Part shown: one piece after another, positions 1-5,932 of the stretch
How positions within the stretch are numbered: position 1 is the stretch's first letter
Layout of the letters: each line of letters opens with the position of its first letter
IMG/VR virus record: IMGVR_UViG_3300009684_000117
Location: 1-30,553 of that record
Origin: a virus
Reading direction: 5' to 3' (one strand)
Length of the DNA: 30,553 nt
The notes under the pieces: generated by a model
Told to the model about the DNA's origin: nothing
Database searches by the model: none
Seen by the model: only the letters and a program-made list of their open reading frames with translations
Program-made: the position numbers and the translations under genes

Positions 1-110
1 CGATAAACTCAAAGTTTTAATACTAGGATACATTTAGGTATAAAATCGTGCCTTAAATGTGCCTTAAAATCGATTTTAGCCTTTTTTTAGCCTTATTTAA
101 AATGTAATTA

Positions 111-451
111 TCCTAATTTAGGACATTTTCCATTTTGGATCAATTTTGTAGCTATTTCCTTATTTAGGATGTTCTACAACTAATTAGACTTCTCCTTGAA
201 AAGATCACTTTATCCTGGTTTAGGACATTGTGATTTGTCCTCATTTAGGACATTTACTTTTGGGATATTTTATCCTTATTTAGGATAGTTACTATTAGGG
301 ACATTATGCAACTAATTAGGACTATCCTTAAACAGATCAGTTTGTCCTTATTTAGGATGTGTGATTTGTGCTGCTTGGCATGTCCTGGTTTAGGACATTA
401 TGCAATTAATTAGGACTATCCTTAAATAGATCGGTTCATCCTTATTTAGGA
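111..451. repeat. Eight-copy palindromic 13-bp repeat array (TCCTnnTTTAGGA)
   Basis: Eight copies of the imperfect palindrome TCCT-nn-TTTAGGA start at 111, 157, 213, 238, 273, 345, 383 and 439. The two variable bases are AA, TA, GG, CA, TA, TA, GG and TA. Three copies (213, 345, 439) sit at the end of a longer composite repeat of about 42 bp that also carries TTAG-GAC-TATCCTTAAA-AGATC elements (184-225, 317-357, 411-451). Spacing is irregular (25-72 bp). No reading frame of note is present. Palindromic iterons in front of an early operon suggest a replication origin or a multi-site operator; which one cannot be decided from sequence alone. Confidence 0.85.
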
Positions 452-473
452 CATCAGAAATTACGCATCTTTT

Positions 474-578
474 AACTCTACTAATTCGGTATAACTACTA
501 TAACTTGGGAAGCAACTTAACTCGACTAATTTGGTAGAACTACTATAACTATACTAATTTAATATAACTCTACTAATT
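474..578. repeat. Four-copy AACTcTACTAATT repeat
   Basis: The 13-mer AACTCTACTAATT occurs exactly at 474 and 566, and with one substitution at 519 (AACTCGACTAATT) and 547 (AACTATACTAATT). Copies at 474 and 519 are followed by related GGTATAACTACTAT and GGTAGAACTACTAT tails. It is a different family from the palindromes to its left and the GC-rich repeats to its right. Function unknown; part of the same non-coding control block. Confidence 0.75.
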
Positions 579-614
579 ACATAGAACTAATGTACTTTTT
601 ATATAGAATTTATA

Positions 615-719
615 CCCACCGAGGCAACCCACCGAGGCAACCCGGCGAGGCAACCCACCTATTAAACCTAGATCCCACCGAGGCAACCCAGCGAGGCAAC
701 CCACCTATTAAACCTAGAT
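615..719. repeat. GC-rich CCCACCGAGGCAA tandem repeats (two 46-bp units plus one 13-bp unit)
   Basis: The 13-mer CCCACCGAGGCAA is present at 615, 628 and 674, with variants CCCGGCGAGGCAA at 641 and CCCAGCGAGGCAA at 687. Each pair is followed by CCCACCTATTAAACCTAGAT (654-673 and 700-719), so 628-673 and 674-719 form two 46-bp direct repeats with a single mismatch. The array is far more GC-rich than its surroundings and ends 22 bp before the -33 element of the first early promoter, a position suited to a protein-binding array. A solitary CCCACCGAGG copy is at 2767. Confidence 0.9.
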
Positions 720-740
720 GTTAAAATTATCATAAAACTA

Positions 741-771
741 TTGTGAGATTCAAATAACCGACATATATTTG
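741..771 (+). promoter_or_regulatory. Early promoter P1 (TTG-N20-TATATTTG)
   Basis: TTG at 741-743, a 20-nt spacer, and TATATTTG at 764-771 match the Bacteroidota primary sigma-factor consensus (TTG, 17-23 nt, TAnnTTTG). Transcription would start near 778, giving a short A-rich leader before the ATG at 795. It likely drives the first early operon. Confidence 0.75.
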
Positions 772-794
772 CAGAGAACAAAAACAAACAAACT

Positions 795-944
795 ATGACG
801 CCAATTAATATGAGAACCAACAAAGTAATCAGAACCTTAGTAAATATGGGTTTTAACTGTAAACAAATTAGAGCGCATTACGGAGAACCAAACAATGCGG
901 AACTGAACAATTATATTAACATTTACGTAAACAAATTAAGATAA
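795..944 (+). CDS. Small hypothetical protein, first early gene (49 aa)
   Basis: ATG at 795 follows promoter P1 by about 23 nt, and the frame runs to a TAA that overlaps the next ATG by 1 nt (taATG), which supports it as a real, translationally coupled gene. The predicted 49-residue product is basic, with a central segment (roughly residues 8-30, containing NKVIRTLVNMGFNCKQI) that could form a helix-turn-helix. A second in-frame ATG is at 810. No family recognised. Confidence 0.55.
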   Translation: MTPINMRTNKVIRTLVNMGFNCKQIRAHYGEPNNAELNNYINIYVNKLR

Positions 945-1177
945 TGAATAAATTATTAGGATTATTAGTAATAGAACATTTAGATTTAGACCAATTCTTT
1001 TCAGTAGATATTGGTAGTGATAGACTTAGAATAATGGGGTATTATAATGAAACCTTATTTGATAATTTACAAAGTATTGGTTATGAGGTATTTGATAAGA
1101 TATATGAAGATGATGATACTATGATTGAATTAATAAAAAATGGAATAGAGATAATACTTGTAAGAAATGGCTATTAA
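944..1177 (+). CDS. Hypothetical early protein (77 aa)
   Basis: 77-residue acidic protein, coupled by a 1-nt overlap to the small gene upstream and overlapping the methyltransferase-like gene downstream by 11 nt. No signal peptide, membrane segment or recognised motif. Its place in a tightly packed early operon makes it credible as a gene; its role is unknown. Confidence 0.7.
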   Translation: MNKLLGLLVIEHLDLDQFFSVDIGSDRLRIMGYYNETLFDNLQSIGYEVFDKIYEDDDTMIELIKNGIEIILVRNGY

Positions 1178-1805
1178 TTTATTAGAATTATTTGCCGGAG
1201 CAAGGTCTGTAGGCAATGTAGCGGATGAGTTAAATATGAATGTATTTTCAGTGGATTGGACTCCATATGATAAGATAAATCTCGCAATTGACATTGAAGA
1301 GCTTACATTAGAGCAAGTTCCATTCGTACCCGATGTAGTATGGGCAAGTCCCGATTGTACAACTTATTCAGTTGCAGCAGTAAGTAAACATAGAAGAGAT
1401 GGAAGTATACCGATAAGTGAATATGCTATAAAATGCGATAATGTAAATCAGCATTGGATTGGACTGATTAAAGAGTGGTTAGAGATAAATCCTAAATTAG
1501 TATTCTTTATCGAAAATCCTCGTGGAATGTTGCGTAAAATGCCATTTATGCAAGAGTTTAAAAGACATACGGTTTGGTATTGCCAGTATGGTGATGATAG
1601 AGCCAAACCCACCGACATATGGACTAATTCCACTACTTGGGTACCAAGACCAATGTGTCACAATGGAAATAAAAATTGCCATCATCAACCTGCTCCAAGA
1701 GGATCTATTACTGGGACTCAAGGAAGAAAGGATAGTTATAATCGCTCAAGAATACCTAAACAATTGTGTAACGAAATATTAAAATCATATGCCATACATC
1801 AGTAA
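1167..1805 (+). CDS. Small C5-cytosine methyltransferase-like protein (212 aa)
   Basis: Rossmann-fold methyltransferase of the cytosine-C5 type. Visible are a SAM-binding motif I (ELFAGARSVG, residues 7-16), an acidic residue closing strand 2 (D30), a motif IV-like SPDCTTYS with candidate nucleophile C64, motif VI ENP (116-118), and QYGDDRAKPTDIW (140-152), characteristic of short phage members. A Cys/His cluster (C164, C171, H172, H173) follows. The usual PC dipeptide of motif IV is DC here, and at 212 aa there is no room for a normal target-recognition domain. It may methylate phage DNA, need a partner for specificity, or have a diverged role. A second, distant homologue lies at 6659-7297. 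It overlaps both neighbours. Family assignment is confident; activity is not. Confidence 0.75.
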   Translation: MAINLLELFAGARSVGNVADELNMNVFSVDWTPYDKINLAIDIEELTLEQVPFVPDVVWASPDCTTYSVAAVSKHRRDGSIPISEYAIKCDNVNQHWIGLIKEWLEINPKLVFFIENPRGMLRKMPFMQEFKRHTVWYCQYGDDRAKPTDIWTNSTTWVPRPMCHNGNKNCHHQPAPRGSITGTQGRKDSYNRSRIPKQLCNEILKSYAIHQ

Positions 1806-2139
1806 AGAAGAAGTAAAAGCAATAAGAGAAGAACTGAAGCAAGCATTCCCTTCAAAATTAGGTTGGAAATTATCGATAGTTAACCAAGATGGTTATAATT
1901 TGAGGATAAGTATCATGGAAGCTCCAGTTGAGCTTAGAAATAATCCCAATAGAGGATATGAGCAAGTAAATCATTACTATTTAAAAAATAGAGCTGAAGA
2001 GTTGTCGCAGATAACAGAGATAGCTAACAGAAATAATTATGATAGGTCAGATGTTCAGAATGATTATTTCGATGTTGGTTACTATTTAAATATAACTATA
2101 GGAAAGTGGGATACACCATTTGTGTTAAAAAAGTGTTAA
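1789..2139 (+). CDS. LPD29-like domain protein (116 aa)
   Basis: The N-terminus (KEEVKAIREELKQAFP, residues 6-21) and the C-terminal block (NDYFDVGYYLNITIGKWDTPF, from residue 91) resemble the LPD29-type domain described in large polyvalent proteins of phages and conjugative elements, where it appears as a standalone or fused module of unknown function. The gene overlaps the upstream methyltransferase-like gene by 17 nt. No catalytic motif is seen. The family link is from memory of the pattern and should be taken as moderate. Confidence 0.6.
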   Translation: MPYISKEEVKAIREELKQAFPSKLGWKLSIVNQDGYNLRISIMEAPVELRNNPNRGYEQVNHYYLKNRAEELSQITEIANRNNYDRSDVQNDYFDVGYYLNITIGKWDTPFVLKKC

Positions 2140-2156
2140 TATCAAACATTTATTTA

Positions 2157-2164
2157 TATATTTG
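2157..2164 (+). promoter_or_regulatory. Promoter -7 element TATATTTG (P2)
   Basis: TATATTTG lies 15 nt before the ATG at 2179, matching the Bacteroidota -7 consensus. The -33 region is weak: only a TGTT is present at about the expected distance. It lies in a 39-bp gap in an otherwise overlapping operon, so it probably marks a new transcription unit. Confidence 0.55.
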
Positions 2165-2178
2165 TAATCAATAAAACT

Positions 2179-2319
2179 ATGAGAGATTTTTATGCAATAT
2201 TCGGAGAAGAATGCCATTATTTTATGTCTTGGAATTTAGTAGGAGCTAAACAGTGGATTAAAGACCATCTAAGCGAAGAAAAGACTTGGATTATAAAAGA
2301 AGTAGTATGGAAGAATTAA
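2179..2319 (+). CDS. Small hypothetical protein (46 aa)
   Basis: ATG at 2179 directly follows promoter element P2; the 46-residue product has a clear amphipathic pattern and several Trp residues (SWNLVGAKQWIKDHL, TWIIKEVVWKN). It overlaps the next gene by 13 nt. No family recognised. Confidence 0.55.
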   Translation: MRDFYAIFGEECHYFMSWNLVGAKQWIKDHLSEEKTWIIKEVVWKN

Positions 2320-2600
2320 ATAAACAACTAGAGCAGATTGTAATCGATAATCAGAAGATACTGGATATGAAGATTGTCGATTACGATTTTGTTAATAGCG
2401 TTAGAAAATATATGTATGATACTGCCTTAGCCTATTTTAGACTAAAAAACAAAACAGTATTATTAAAGAGATTGTCTTGGAAGAATGTACCAACTGAACA
2501 GATTATGCAAATAACTGAACGTGGACTAGTTCAACTAAGATACGACCTAAAGTCCGAAGTGGATCTTAAGTTATTGAAATTCATAATCCCCATTGATTAA
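2307..2600 (+). CDS. Hypothetical protein (97 aa)
   Basis: The start is placed at ATG 2307 rather than at an upstream in-frame TTG at 2286 because ATG is used throughout this operon. The product is mostly helical with a coiled-coil-like N-terminus (MEELNKQLEQIVIDNQKIL). No recognised motif. It is the last gene before a 180-bp intergenic region with RNA-like secondary structure. Confidence 0.65.
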   Translation: MEELNKQLEQIVIDNQKILDMKIVDYDFVNSVRKYMYDTALAYFRLKNKTVLLKRLSWKNVPTEQIMQITERGLVQLRYDLKSEVDLKLLKFIIPID

Positions 2601-2631
2601 GTTAATCTATATAAAAGATATATCGTAGGCG

Positions 2632-2710
2632 GTGTATATGCGTGAGTCAAAGTTGGGAATCAATCGGGGAAGAAAATTCATAGTACCAACAAATATACAT
2701 ATTCTTGACT
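2632..2710 (+). ncRNA. Candidate structured RNA with pseudoknot topology
   Basis: The intergenic region has interleaved complementary segments: TGTATAT 2633-2639 with ATATACA 2693-2699 (plus one G-U pair), and AGTCAA 2645-2650 with TTGACT 2705-2710. This order (a, b, a', b') is that of an H-type pseudoknot. Nested inside are GTTGG 2652-2656 with CCAAC 2686-2690 and GAAT 2657-2660 with ATTC 2676-2679. No promoter was found for it, so it would be the 3' part of the upstream transcript. The pairing is seen; the RNA itself is inferred. Confidence 0.35.
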
Positions 2711-2730
2711 ATTAGGAGAGACTGATTAAA

Positions 2731-2758
2731 AATGCCTGCATTGAAGAATGTGGGCATT
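2731..2758 (+). terminator. Candidate terminator-like hairpin
   Basis: AATGCC 2731-2736 pairs with GGCATT 2753-2758, and an inner CATT/AATG pair closes a GAAG-type loop, with two unpaired bases on each side. Only a weak T-rich tail (CTTTG) follows, so termination would be inefficient or factor-assisted. It lies between the rightward gene ending at 2600 and the leftward gene ending at 2781, where a terminator is expected. Confidence 0.4.
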
Positions 2759-2766
2759 CTTTGTAT

Positions 2767-2776
2767 CCCACCGAGG
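2767..2776. repeat. Solitary copy of the CCCACCGAGG repeat core
   Basis: CCCACCGAGG followed by TAACC, nearly the left-end repeat unit (CCCACCGAGGCAACC), 2 kb away in the gap between two convergent genes. Confidence 0.6.
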
Positions 2777-2780
2777 TAAC

Positions 2781-3029
2781 CTATAATTCAGATTTCAATC
2801 GCTCCAAATATAAACAGAAGTCCATAGCCTCTTGTTGAGCGTGATTGATCCAATCTAACTTACTTAAATCTGTTCTCTCTAGTGTTACTCCATATTTATT
2901 AATTCCAACAGTAGAACGGTCTTTAAATTGCTTTATAACACTTTCTACTATAGAATCCACAATTACAGTTTCTTTATAAGGATTACCCTCTGTTCCAAAG
3001 TATACTACTCCAGTATGATTTATACTCAT
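2781..3029 (-). CDS. MazG-like / NTP pyrophosphohydrolase-like small protein (82 aa)
   Basis: The only leftward gene in the early half. The start is set at the ATG complementary to 3027-3029; an upstream TTG at 3050 lies inside the promoter -7 element and is unlikely. The C-terminal half (INKYGVTLERTDLSKLDWINHAQQEAMDFCLYLERL) has the pattern 'KYGvtler-dls-ldWl-HaqeEamDf-lYLerl' of short all-alpha phage proteins related to MazG-type NTP pyrophosphohydrolases, with an E-(x)3-D metal-binding-like signature. It may be a nucleotide-pool enzyme, but the full metal-binding set of MazG is not evident. It has its own promoter and ends facing the rightward genes. Confidence 0.6.
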   Translation of the reverse strand: MSINHTGVVYFGTEGNPYKETVIVDSIVESVIKQFKDRSTVGINKYGVTLERTDLSKLDWINHAQQEAMDFCLYLERLKSEL

Positions 3030-3047
3030 AATTTTATATAAAAGATA

Positions 3048-3055
3048 CAAAGATA
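3048..3055 (-). promoter_or_regulatory. Leftward promoter -7 element TATCTTTG (P3)
   Basis: On the minus strand TATCTTTG (plus-strand CAAAGATA) lies 18 nt before the ATG at 3029 and matches TAnnTTTG. No clear -33 TTG is seen in the very AT-rich sequence upstream. Confidence 0.6.
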
Positions 3056-3087
3056 CTAAATTATATTTTAATATCCTATATATTTCT

Positions 3088-3107
3088 TAATAATAATAAT
3101 AATAATA
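3088..3107. repeat. TAA trinucleotide microsatellite
   Basis: About 6.7 copies of TAA in the intergenic region upstream of the leftward gene. Prone to slippage; no function assigned. Confidence 0.8.
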
Positions 3108-3134
3108 CTTTTTATATAAAATAATAGAAAATAG

Positions 3135-3194
3135 ACCCCCCCCCTATTTTCGTATACTGTTTTTAGGGGGGGGGGTATAAAAGCGTGTTTTTTT
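3135..3194. other. Homopolymeric C9/G10 hairpin with T-tract
   Basis: A run of nine C (3136-3144) is followed 21 nt later by a run of ten G (3166-3175). Flanking TA/TA and A/T pairs extend the stem to about 12 bp; seven T (3188-3194) follow 12 nt after it. It looks like a terminator in form but lies between two divergently transcribed genes, where no transcript obviously needs ending, and it is extraordinary in a genome this AT-rich. The G-run could also form quadruplex structures and would be unstable in length. The rest of 3056-3324 shows no gene. Confidence 0.7.
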
Positions 3195-3267
3195 ATTTTA
3201 TTGATGAATCGATGAATATTTTTTGTTAAAGTTTTCTAAATTGTTTTTTTTATTTGGATTTGATATG

Positions 3268-3275
3268 TAGATTTG
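3268..3275 (+). promoter_or_regulatory. Promoter -7 element TAGATTTG (P4)
   Basis: TAGATTTG matches TAnnTTTG and lies 49 nt before the ATG at 3325. A TTG at 3241-3243 is 24 nt upstream, slightly longer than ideal. It likely drives the recombination operon starting at 3325. Confidence 0.55.
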
Positions 3276-3324
3276 TACCCGAAGTCAAGGAAGCAAAATT
3301 GCAGCAGACTTTAAACAAATACAG

Positions 3325-3510
3325 ATGGATTTAATATTAGAACAAATCGAGTCATTAGAAATGGTTATAGACAACCAAGCAAAGAAATTAAGTAAAGCCG
3401 AATATTATTTAAAAAGATTAGCTGAAATTGAAACTAATTTTAGTACCTTTGGCTTTCTATCATTTGAGGAACAAGTAGATAAACAACTAATCCTTCAAAA
3501 ATTTCAATAA
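3325..3510 (+). CDS. Small coiled-coil hypothetical protein (61 aa)
   Basis: First gene downstream of P4. Residues 1-40 have a heptad-like pattern (LILEQIESLEMVIDNQAKKL), so a short coiled coil is likely. It is joined to the next small gene by a taATG overlap. No family recognised. Confidence 0.6.
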   Translation: MDLILEQIESLEMVIDNQAKKLSKAEYYLKRLAEIETNFSTFGFLSFEEQVDKQLILQKFQ

Positions 3511-3617
3511 TGGAAAAGATAGAGAAGTTTGATAAGTGGATGAGAAGTACAGTAAAATCCATATATTATTATGATCACGAAAAAATGTCTAACGCATATG
3601 ATAAAATAAAAAGATAA
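3510..3617 (+). CDS. Very small hypothetical protein (35 aa)
   Basis: 35 codons from ATG 3510, overlapping both the previous stop and the next start by 1 nt (taATG at each side). This perfect fit in a coupled series is the main evidence. Basic, Tyr-rich peptide without a recognised domain. Confidence 0.5.
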   Translation: MEKIEKFDKWMRSTVKSIYYYDHEKMSNAYDKIKR

Positions 3618-3895
3618 TGGAATTAAATAGTAACTATAGGATAGTATATGATAGCGATAATACTATCCTTCAGTATTTTGAACAAAGAGAGAAAACAGTA
3701 TATGATGTTTTAACGAGAAAACATATTGGAACAGGAGAGTTTAAAGAGCATACAGTTAATTACTACTATCCTAGTTTAAAAACTGCTTTAAACGGATTTC
3801 TTATCAAATGTCTTTGGGATACAGAAACAGCTACTGATTTATTAGAAAAACTAGAACGTTTAGAGAAGTTAATTAAATCAATTAAAAATGAGTAA
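3617..3895 (+). CDS. Hypothetical phage protein beside the YqaJ nuclease (92 aa)
   Basis: 92 residues with an N-terminal beta-rich part (YRIVYDSDNTILQYFEQREKTVYDVLTRKHIG) and a C-terminal helix containing YYPSLKTALNGFLIKCL and a Leu/Glu/Lys heptad pattern. Short proteins of this layout are common next to phage recombination genes, but the function is not known. It overlaps the YqaJ gene by 8 nt. Confidence 0.65.
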   Translation: MELNSNYRIVYDSDNTILQYFEQREKTVYDVLTRKHIGTGEFKEHTVNYYYPSLKTALNGFLIKCLWDTETATDLLEKLERLEKLIKSIKNE

Positions 3896-4565
3896 TAGAC
3901 AACAAGCATTACAGAATAATGAGCTTTATACAATGAACCATACTGGGGAGGCAATTGCTTGCTCTAATGCTCCTCAACGTAGTGAAGATTGGTACAAAGA
4001 AAGATATGGTAAGTTTACTGCCTCTACGATCCACAAATTACTTGGAGCTAGAGGTCTAGGTCAGACTGGAGAGAGTTATGCAATTGAGAAAGCTATAGAA
4101 CAATTATATGGACAAATTGAAGATGGATATAAAGGCGCTGATATGCAAAGAGGAATAGACCTTGAACCACTGGCTTTTGCAAAGTTTAAAGAATTGTATC
4201 CTGAAACTACAGAATCTTTTATGTATCCATATGGAGAACACGCAGGAGCATCTCCAGATGGAGTTGTAGGAGCTGATGGAATACTTGAGATTAAATGTCC
4301 TAGAGCTACTAAGTTTTTTAAGATAGTTGCTGATGGTAATATCGATAGTGAGTACATTGCTCAAATGCAAATGCAAATGTTGTGTAGTGGAGCTAAGATG
4401 GCGTATTTCTTCAATTATTGTATTGTTCACGGAGAGGAATTACATCATTTGATTAAAGTGCCTAGAGATGAAGCTATGATAACTTTAATTAAGGAAAGAC
4501 TTGAGATGGCTATTGCTATTAAAGAAAGTTATATCACTAAGATAACTAATAATTTAAAAGTATAA
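3888..4565 (+). CDS. YqaJ-family (lambda exonuclease-like) recombination nuclease (225 aa)
   Basis: PD-(D/E)XK nuclease of the YqaJ viral recombinase family, which degrades one strand from dsDNA ends to prepare 3' tails for annealing. Visible motifs: R31-xxx-W35 with GKFTAS (41-46), RGIDLEPLA with E93, the catalytic D124 in GASPDG, E134-I-K136 in LEIKCP, and a following Q-rich helix with Q159 and Q161. The length is normal for the family. It overlaps both neighbours. A partner annealing protein of the RecT or Erf type is not recognisable; the candidate ssDNA-binding protein at 5933-6592 is the best candidate to work with it in recombination or replication. Confidence 0.92.
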   Translation: MSNRQQALQNNELYTMNHTGEAIACSNAPQRSEDWYKERYGKFTASTIHKLLGARGLGQTGESYAIEKAIEQLYGQIEDGYKGADMQRGIDLEPLAFAKFKELYPETTESFMYPYGEHAGASPDGVVGADGILEIKCPRATKFFKIVADGNIDSEYIAQMQMQMLCSGAKMAYFFNYCIVHGEELHHLIKVPRDEAMITLIKERLEMAIAIKESYITKITNNLKV

Positions 4566-4906
4566 TGCCACAGTGTACAACACCCGAAACAATTGGTAGA
4601 CAATTTGGAGTAGGGAAAAATGCTATAATAAGAAGATTTAAAAAACTTGGAGTTGAACCATTTAATTTAAATCATAAGTTATACTTTTTGAATAGCGATA
4701 TAGACCTATTAAGAGAGAAAAAAAGAATTAGTATCCTAACAACGACTGTTGAACGATTTCATATAATAGAGTACTTCTTATCAAATAAACACAATGGCTC
4801 TAAAGTAATAGCTGATTTCTTAGATATTTCAGTTAGAAAAGTAGATAGAGTTATCTCTGATTATTTCAATGCGGGATCTTTTGTTGTAATACAAAGTAAG
4901 TTATGA
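4565..4906 (+). CDS. DNA-binding protein with two helix-turn-helix motifs (113 aa)
   Basis: Two HTH-like segments are seen: residues 8-29 (TIGRQFGVGKNAIIRRFKKLGV), resembling an excisionase/MerR-type motif, and residues 79-99 (SKVIADFLDISVRKVDRVISDY). This suggests a small DNA-binding regulator or architectural protein. Start ATG overlaps the upstream stop by 1 nt (taATG). Target unknown; the palindromes at 111-451 are one possibility worth testing. Confidence 0.7.
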   Translation: MPQCTTPETIGRQFGVGKNAIIRRFKKLGVEPFNLNHKLYFLNSDIDLLREKKRISILTTTVERFHIIEYFLSNKHNGSKVIADFLDISVRKVDRVISDYFNAGSFVVIQSKL

Positions 4907-5124
4907 TAACTAAATGTAAAGGAACAGATTGTCCTATAAGAATGTGGTGCTACAGATTTACTTCAATGCCGGAGAAGTTAAACCAAAAGTATTTAGAAGT
5001 AGTTCCTAAAATTGTAGATGGCGATTGTGATGAGTACTGGGAAAATCAATGCCCATACTGTAATGAGTATAACGGAATACATAAATTTGATTGCGCCACT
5101 AATAAAATAACAGTAATACTATGA
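4903..5124 (+). CDS. Cysteine-rich, probably zinc-binding protein (73 aa)
   Basis: Eight Cys and one His are distributed as CKGTDCPIRMWC (residues 5-16), GDCDEYW, CPYC (51-54) and H-x3-C, a pattern suited to one or two structural zinc sites. The N-terminal 'CkgtdCpir-wC-RFts' layout recurs in small phage proteins of unknown function. ATGA overlap with the upstream gene. Confidence 0.65.
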   Translation: MITKCKGTDCPIRMWCYRFTSMPEKLNQKYLEVVPKIVDGDCDEYWENQCPYCNEYNGIHKFDCATNKITVIL

Positions 5125-5348
5125 ATCGAGATGAGTACATAAGAATAAAGGAATCAACTCCAATGGAGCTAGTGTGGATTTATTACAAAGAACACTCCGA
5201 TACGCTAACTAAAGGAGAATTATATATGTACTTAAACTCTTATGATAATATAAATACAATTCTAAATACTGTAATATCTAGGTATGATAAAAAATTTGAT
5301 ATAACAGTTGTACTTACAGCAGATGGCAAATACATAAAATCAATATGA
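5121..5348 (+). CDS. Hypothetical protein (75 aa)
   Basis: 75 residues in the coupled operon (4-nt overlap on each side). Mixed alpha/beta, ending in a beta-like segment (FDITVVLTADGKYIKSI). No recognised motif. Confidence 0.6.
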   Translation: MNRDEYIRIKESTPMELVWIYYKEHSDTLTKGELYMYLNSYDNINTILNTVISRYDKKFDITVVLTADGKYIKSI

Positions 5349-5665
5349 GAAATCACGAAATAAGTAAAATACTGGTAGACGCTGGTATTAAAGAGCATAG
5401 ACTTTGGGATAAACCAAGACCAAAATGGGACGATTACGATTTCATAGTTTTAGACTGTCTAAAACGTGGGGTTGCAATCGAAAAAAAAAAACATGTTAGC
5501 GAGTTTTCCATAGATAGGAAAGTAAAACGATTAAGTGATGGTAAGGTATATGACTCTGTAAAATTAGCCGCTAAAGATAATGGTGTTGGATTAAATATGA
5601 TTTACGATAACTGCAATGGATTAAAAGAGAAAACTGAATTTATATACATATACAAGAAAAAATGA
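5345..5665 (+). CDS. NUMOD1-like domain protein (106 aa)
   Basis: Residues 60-104 (VKRLSDGKVYDSVKLAAKDNG, then VGLNMIYDNCNG) match the NUMOD1 pattern, a DNA-binding helix-turn-helix module normally found at the C-terminus of HNH and GIY-YIG homing nucleases. No nuclease motif is present in the N-terminal 55 residues, which contain RLWDKPRPKWDDYDFIVLDCLKRG. It could be a DNA-binding protein derived from a homing endonuclease, or a stand-alone regulator. 4-nt overlaps with both neighbours. Confidence 0.6.
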   Translation: MRNHEISKILVDAGIKEHRLWDKPRPKWDDYDFIVLDCLKRGVAIEKKKHVSEFSIDRKVKRLSDGKVYDSVKLAAKDNGVGLNMIYDNCNGLKEKTEFIYIYKKK

Positions 5666-5868
5666 TTTGGATAGTAATTGGAATACTTTGGATAGTAATG
5701 GATCTTATATATAATTATAAAGGTGAAATTAGAATAGCACCCATTAAAGGATTAATGATTGGAGCATTATATAACAACGAGAAAATCAACGAGTTAGATA
5801 CAGAACATATTGTTCAAGTACTTTTTTTCGTATTTTCTTTGAATTTTATTTGGTTAACACAGAAATAA
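5662..5868 (+). CDS. Small membrane protein, two predicted TM segments (68 aa)
   Basis: Hydrophobic segments at residues 1-17 (MIWIVIGILWIVMDLIY) and about 51-65 (VQVLFFVFSLNFIWL) flank a hydrophilic middle part with a central amphipathic stretch. Likely an inner-membrane protein of unknown function; small membrane proteins in early operons sometimes affect superinfection, but nothing in the sequence shows this. Last gene before promoter P5. Confidence 0.55.
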   Translation: MIWIVIGILWIVMDLIYNYKGEIRIAPIKGLMIGALYNNEKINELDTEHIVQVLFFVFSLNFIWLTQK

Positions 5869-5880
5869 GAATTACATTTG
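5849..5880 (+). promoter_or_regulatory. Strong promoter P5 (TTTG-N20-TACATTTG)
   Basis: TTTG at 5849-5852, a 20-nt spacer, and TACATTTG at 5873-5880 are an essentially ideal Bacteroidota promoter. The start site would be near 5887, giving a leader of about 45 nt before the ATG at 5933. The leader contains GGGGGAG (5893-5899) and CTCC (5911-5914), which could form a weak 4-bp stem. A dedicated strong promoter fits a highly expressed ssDNA-binding protein. Confidence 0.8.
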
Positions 5881-5932
5881 TCAAGATGTTATGGGGGAGC
5901 ATCATAATTTCTCCTATTAAATTTTATATGCA

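Noticed and set aside
111-719. CRISPR array in the left repeat block
   Set aside because: Repeats are only 13 bp, spacing is irregular, the units belong to three different families and no cas genes are present.
2286-2306. TTG start extending the 97-aa protein by seven residues
   Set aside because: Neighbouring genes all use ATG, and ATG 2307 is in the right position for coupling.
3030-3050. TTG start extending the leftward MazG-like protein
   Set aside because: The extension would begin inside the promoter -7 element (3048-3055), upstream of the expected transcript start.
4076-4430. Minus-strand frames of 93 and 108 codons
   Set aside because: Opposite the YqaJ nuclease gene with all catalytic motifs intact.
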